Source: Prosthecobacter debontii
Lineage (GTDB): Bacteria; Verrucomicrobiota; Verrucomicrobiia; Verrucomicrobiales; Verrucomicrobiaceae
DNA length: 38,422 bases
Assembly: GCA_945869675.1 (NCBI GenBank)
Contig: CAMBPS010000028.1
Span: forward strand, 1 to 38,422
Reading direction: 5' to 3'
Below are positions 37,065-38,422 of this stretch, piece by piece. The translations under genes and the position numbers were made by a program. The notes under the pieces are model-generated. The model did no database searches. It had not been told where the DNA came from and worked only from the letters and a program-made list of their open reading frames with translations. Numbering within the stretch: the stretch's first letter is position 1; each line of letters opens with the position of its first letter.

Positions 37065-37817
37065 ATGACCTTTCGCGAAAAATTAGAACAACGAATCGCC
37101 ACCACCCAGTCCAACCTTTGCGTTGGCTTGGACATCCGCGCTGAAGACGCCAGTGAAGACACCAAGCAACAGATCATCCGCGTGATCGAAGAAACGCTGC
37201 CCTATGCGGCTGCCTTTAAGCCTAATTCGGCCTACTTTGAGGCCCTCGGCTGGCGTGGCATGCGCATGCTAAGTGAAGTTTTGAAGGTAATCCCCGCCGA
37301 CGTGCCAATCGTGCTGGATGTGAAGCGCGGGGATATTGGTGAAACCCAGGGCTATTATGCCAAAGCGGCCTTCGATGAGTTGGGCGTGGATTCCGTGACG
37401 CTGAATCCTTACATGGGTCGAGATACCCTGGAGCCTTTCCTGAAATATGCGGATAAGGGACTGTATCTTCTGGGTGTGACCTCGAATCCGGGTGCGGCGG
37501 ACATCGAACTGCAAAAAACAGGGGATCGCTATGTGTATGAAATCGTTGCGGAAATGACGAAATCCAGTCCTCAGGTAGGTCTGGTGATCGGCCTGACCAA
37601 TGCGGCGGAAGAAGTGCTGTCTCGCACGCCAGACGTTCCCTTGCTCATTCCGGGCTTGGGCGCGCAGGGCGGAGATTTGGCCTCTCTTAAGGGCAGTGGA
37701 CGCAGGGCTCCTCTTTTGATCAATGTTTCGCGTGGGATTCTTTACCAAAACGACGGTAAAACCTACGCAGAGCGCGCTCTTCATTGGCAGCAAAGCATCC
37801 AGCAGGCGTTAGGCTGA
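37065..37817 (+). CDS. pyrF: Orotidine 5'-phosphate decarboxylase
   Basis: Last step of UMP synthesis: decarboxylates OMP in the cytoplasm. The 250-residue TIM-barrel protein shows LCVGLDIR (phosphate/Asp site) and FKPNSAYFEALG. The catalytic loop is DVKRGDIG (Asp-Lys-Asp tetrad), followed by TLNPYMGRD and IPGLGAQGGD with a C-terminal NVSRGI. The DVKRGDIGET form and the FKPN motif place it in the PyrF subfamily 2 type. ATG 37065 gives the normal start. It is divergent from purE. A six-base-pair hairpin without a U-run at 37851-37871 follows, so no clear terminator is seen before the next gene. Confidence 0.95.
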   Translation: MTFREKLEQRIATTQSNLCVGLDIRAEDASEDTKQQIIRVIEETLPYAAAFKPNSAYFEALGWRGMRMLSEVLKVIPADVPIVLDVKRGDIGETQGYYAKAAFDELGVDSVTLNPYMGRDTLEPFLKYADKGLYLLGVTSNPGAADIELQKTGDRYVYEIVAEMTKSSPQVGLVIGLTNAAEEVLSRTPDVPLLIPGLGAQGGDLASLKGSGRRAPLLINVSRGILYQNDGKTYAERALHWQQSIQQALG

Positions 37818-37990
37818 TCTGATGACAGTATGGGTCGTGGTTAATAGTCATTCGGCGCTGAATTGGCCGAAGTGCTCTTAAACCAACATCCACGCTAGAC
37901 AGTGAGCTTGGTGTCGTTTCAAGTAGGCAGGCTGCGCTGCTCTAGTGCGGCAATTCCAACTCGAAGCAACAAACTACGATATTCAAAAAC

Positions 37991-38422
37991 ATGGGCAAAA
38001 TCACCTTTGGCTCCCAAGTCTATACCTGGTTCATGCAGGGCACCGGCAAGGGCTACGACAATAAACTCGACCACATGATCAAGGTCGCCGCTGAAGCCGG
38101 CTTTACGGGCATTGAGCCCATGGTGCTGGAGATTTCCGAGAGTGCTCTCGGCTGCGGTAAATACTGGCTTGGCGACTTTTGCGATCCCAAGCGTCTCAAG
38201 GACGTGTTGGATGAGCACAAGATGAAGCTGGCAGGCCTTGCGCTTGTGTGCGCCTGGGATGGTGAAACCGAAGCTCCTAATGAAAAAGCTGCTGCTGATT
38301 TCACGCTCGACTTCCTCCAGCACTTTCCTGGCTCCATGCTCGGCACGGTCACCTTGCCTAGCGGTCGCAAAGACAATCTCCAAAGCCGGCGCCTGAACAT
38401 TGCTAAAAACGTCAATGCCGTG
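37991..38422 (+). CDS. Sugar phosphate isomerase/epimerase-like TIM-barrel protein, 3' partial
   Basis: The first 144 codons of a gene that runs past the window end with no stop. The start MGKITFGSQVYTWFMQGTG, then MIKVAAEAGFTGIEPMV and LKDVLDEHKMKLAGLALVCAW follow the first strands of the xylose-isomerase-like (AP endonuclease 2) TIM barrel. In this fold GFTGIE and the later strands carry metal-binding residues. Many such proteins are expanded in Verrucomicrobia and act in sugar or inositol metabolism, so the substrate is unknown. ATG 37991 has no Shine-Dalgarno sequence. It lies 173 bases after pyrF with no recognisable feature between other than a weak hairpin. Confidence 0.8.
   Translation, partial: MGKITFGSQVYTWFMQGTGKGYDNKLDHMIKVAAEAGFTGIEPMVLEISESALGCGKYWLGDFCDPKRLKDVLDEHKMKLAGLALVCAWDGETEAPNEKAAADFTLDFLQHFPGSMLGTVTLPSGRKDNLQSRRLNIAKNVNAV

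Noticed and set aside
37851..37871. A hairpin after pyrF considered as a terminator
   Set aside because: Only six base pairs, a nine-base loop and no U-run.

Overview
The window is about 38.4 kb of gene-dense bacterial chromosome with mid-range GC. It most likely comes from the Verrucomicrobiota, close to Verrucomicrobiaceae/Prosthecobacter-type bacteria. The evidence is a Planctomycetes/Verrucomicrobia-type cytochrome (PSCyt1-DUF1549-DUF1553) protein, a PEP-CTERM protein with a lamin-tail domain, a secreted nuclease ending in a calcium-repeat/'RLFLRLRV' tail of the kind common in that phylum, adjacent gyrB-gyrA with a PVC-style quinolone region, and start codons that mostly lack a Shine-Dalgarno sequence. 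No tRNA, rRNA, CRISPR array, insertion sequence or prophage is visible.

Layout: 1-4185 holds the end of a secreted ExeM/NucH-like nuclease, convergent with coaD, then a glutamine-dependent NAD+ synthetase. 4336-9575 is gyrB-gyrA, closed by a strong intrinsic terminator. 9683-11485 is dsbD, convergent with the PSCyt1/DUF1549/DUF1553 gene (11522-14479). 14546-17278 (minus strand) is a two-gene unit of unknown function: a membrane-anchored protein with BON-like repeats and a membrane-anchored coiled coil ending in a helix-hairpin-helix domain. 17384-18478 is an acyl-CoA-type fatty acid desaturase with its own terminator.

18703-27186 is a ten-gene type II secretion operon in the order E-F-G-H-I-J-K-L-M-C/P-like, with 1-17 base overlaps in its second half. 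It contains the ATPase, platform protein, major pseudopilin, the four minor pseudopilins and the assembly proteins, but no secretin (GspD) and no prepilin peptidase (GspO), which must be encoded elsewhere. A DUF3307 membrane protein follows.

27653-33213 (minus strand) is a tightly overlapping lipid-modification operon. In transcription order it holds a secreted beta-rich protein, an FAD amine-oxidase-like enzyme, a DUF1365 protein, a Cfa-family fatty-acyl methyltransferase, and DUF1475, DUF2062 and DUF1295 membrane proteins. With the desaturase it suggests unsaturated acyl chains that are made and then methylated, cyclopropanated or otherwise modified in the membrane. A PEP-CTERM/lamin-tail protein and a very AT-rich intergenic region follow.

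34159-38422 holds hemW (convergent with purK, sharing a CTAG double stop), purK, purE, divergent pyrF, and the start of a sugar-phosphate isomerase/epimerase-like gene that runs off the end. The best candidates for under-described biology are the BON-repeat/coiled-coil pair, the seven-gene Cfa operon with its start-adjacent inverted repeat, and the divergent periplasmic C/P-like component of the secretion operon.
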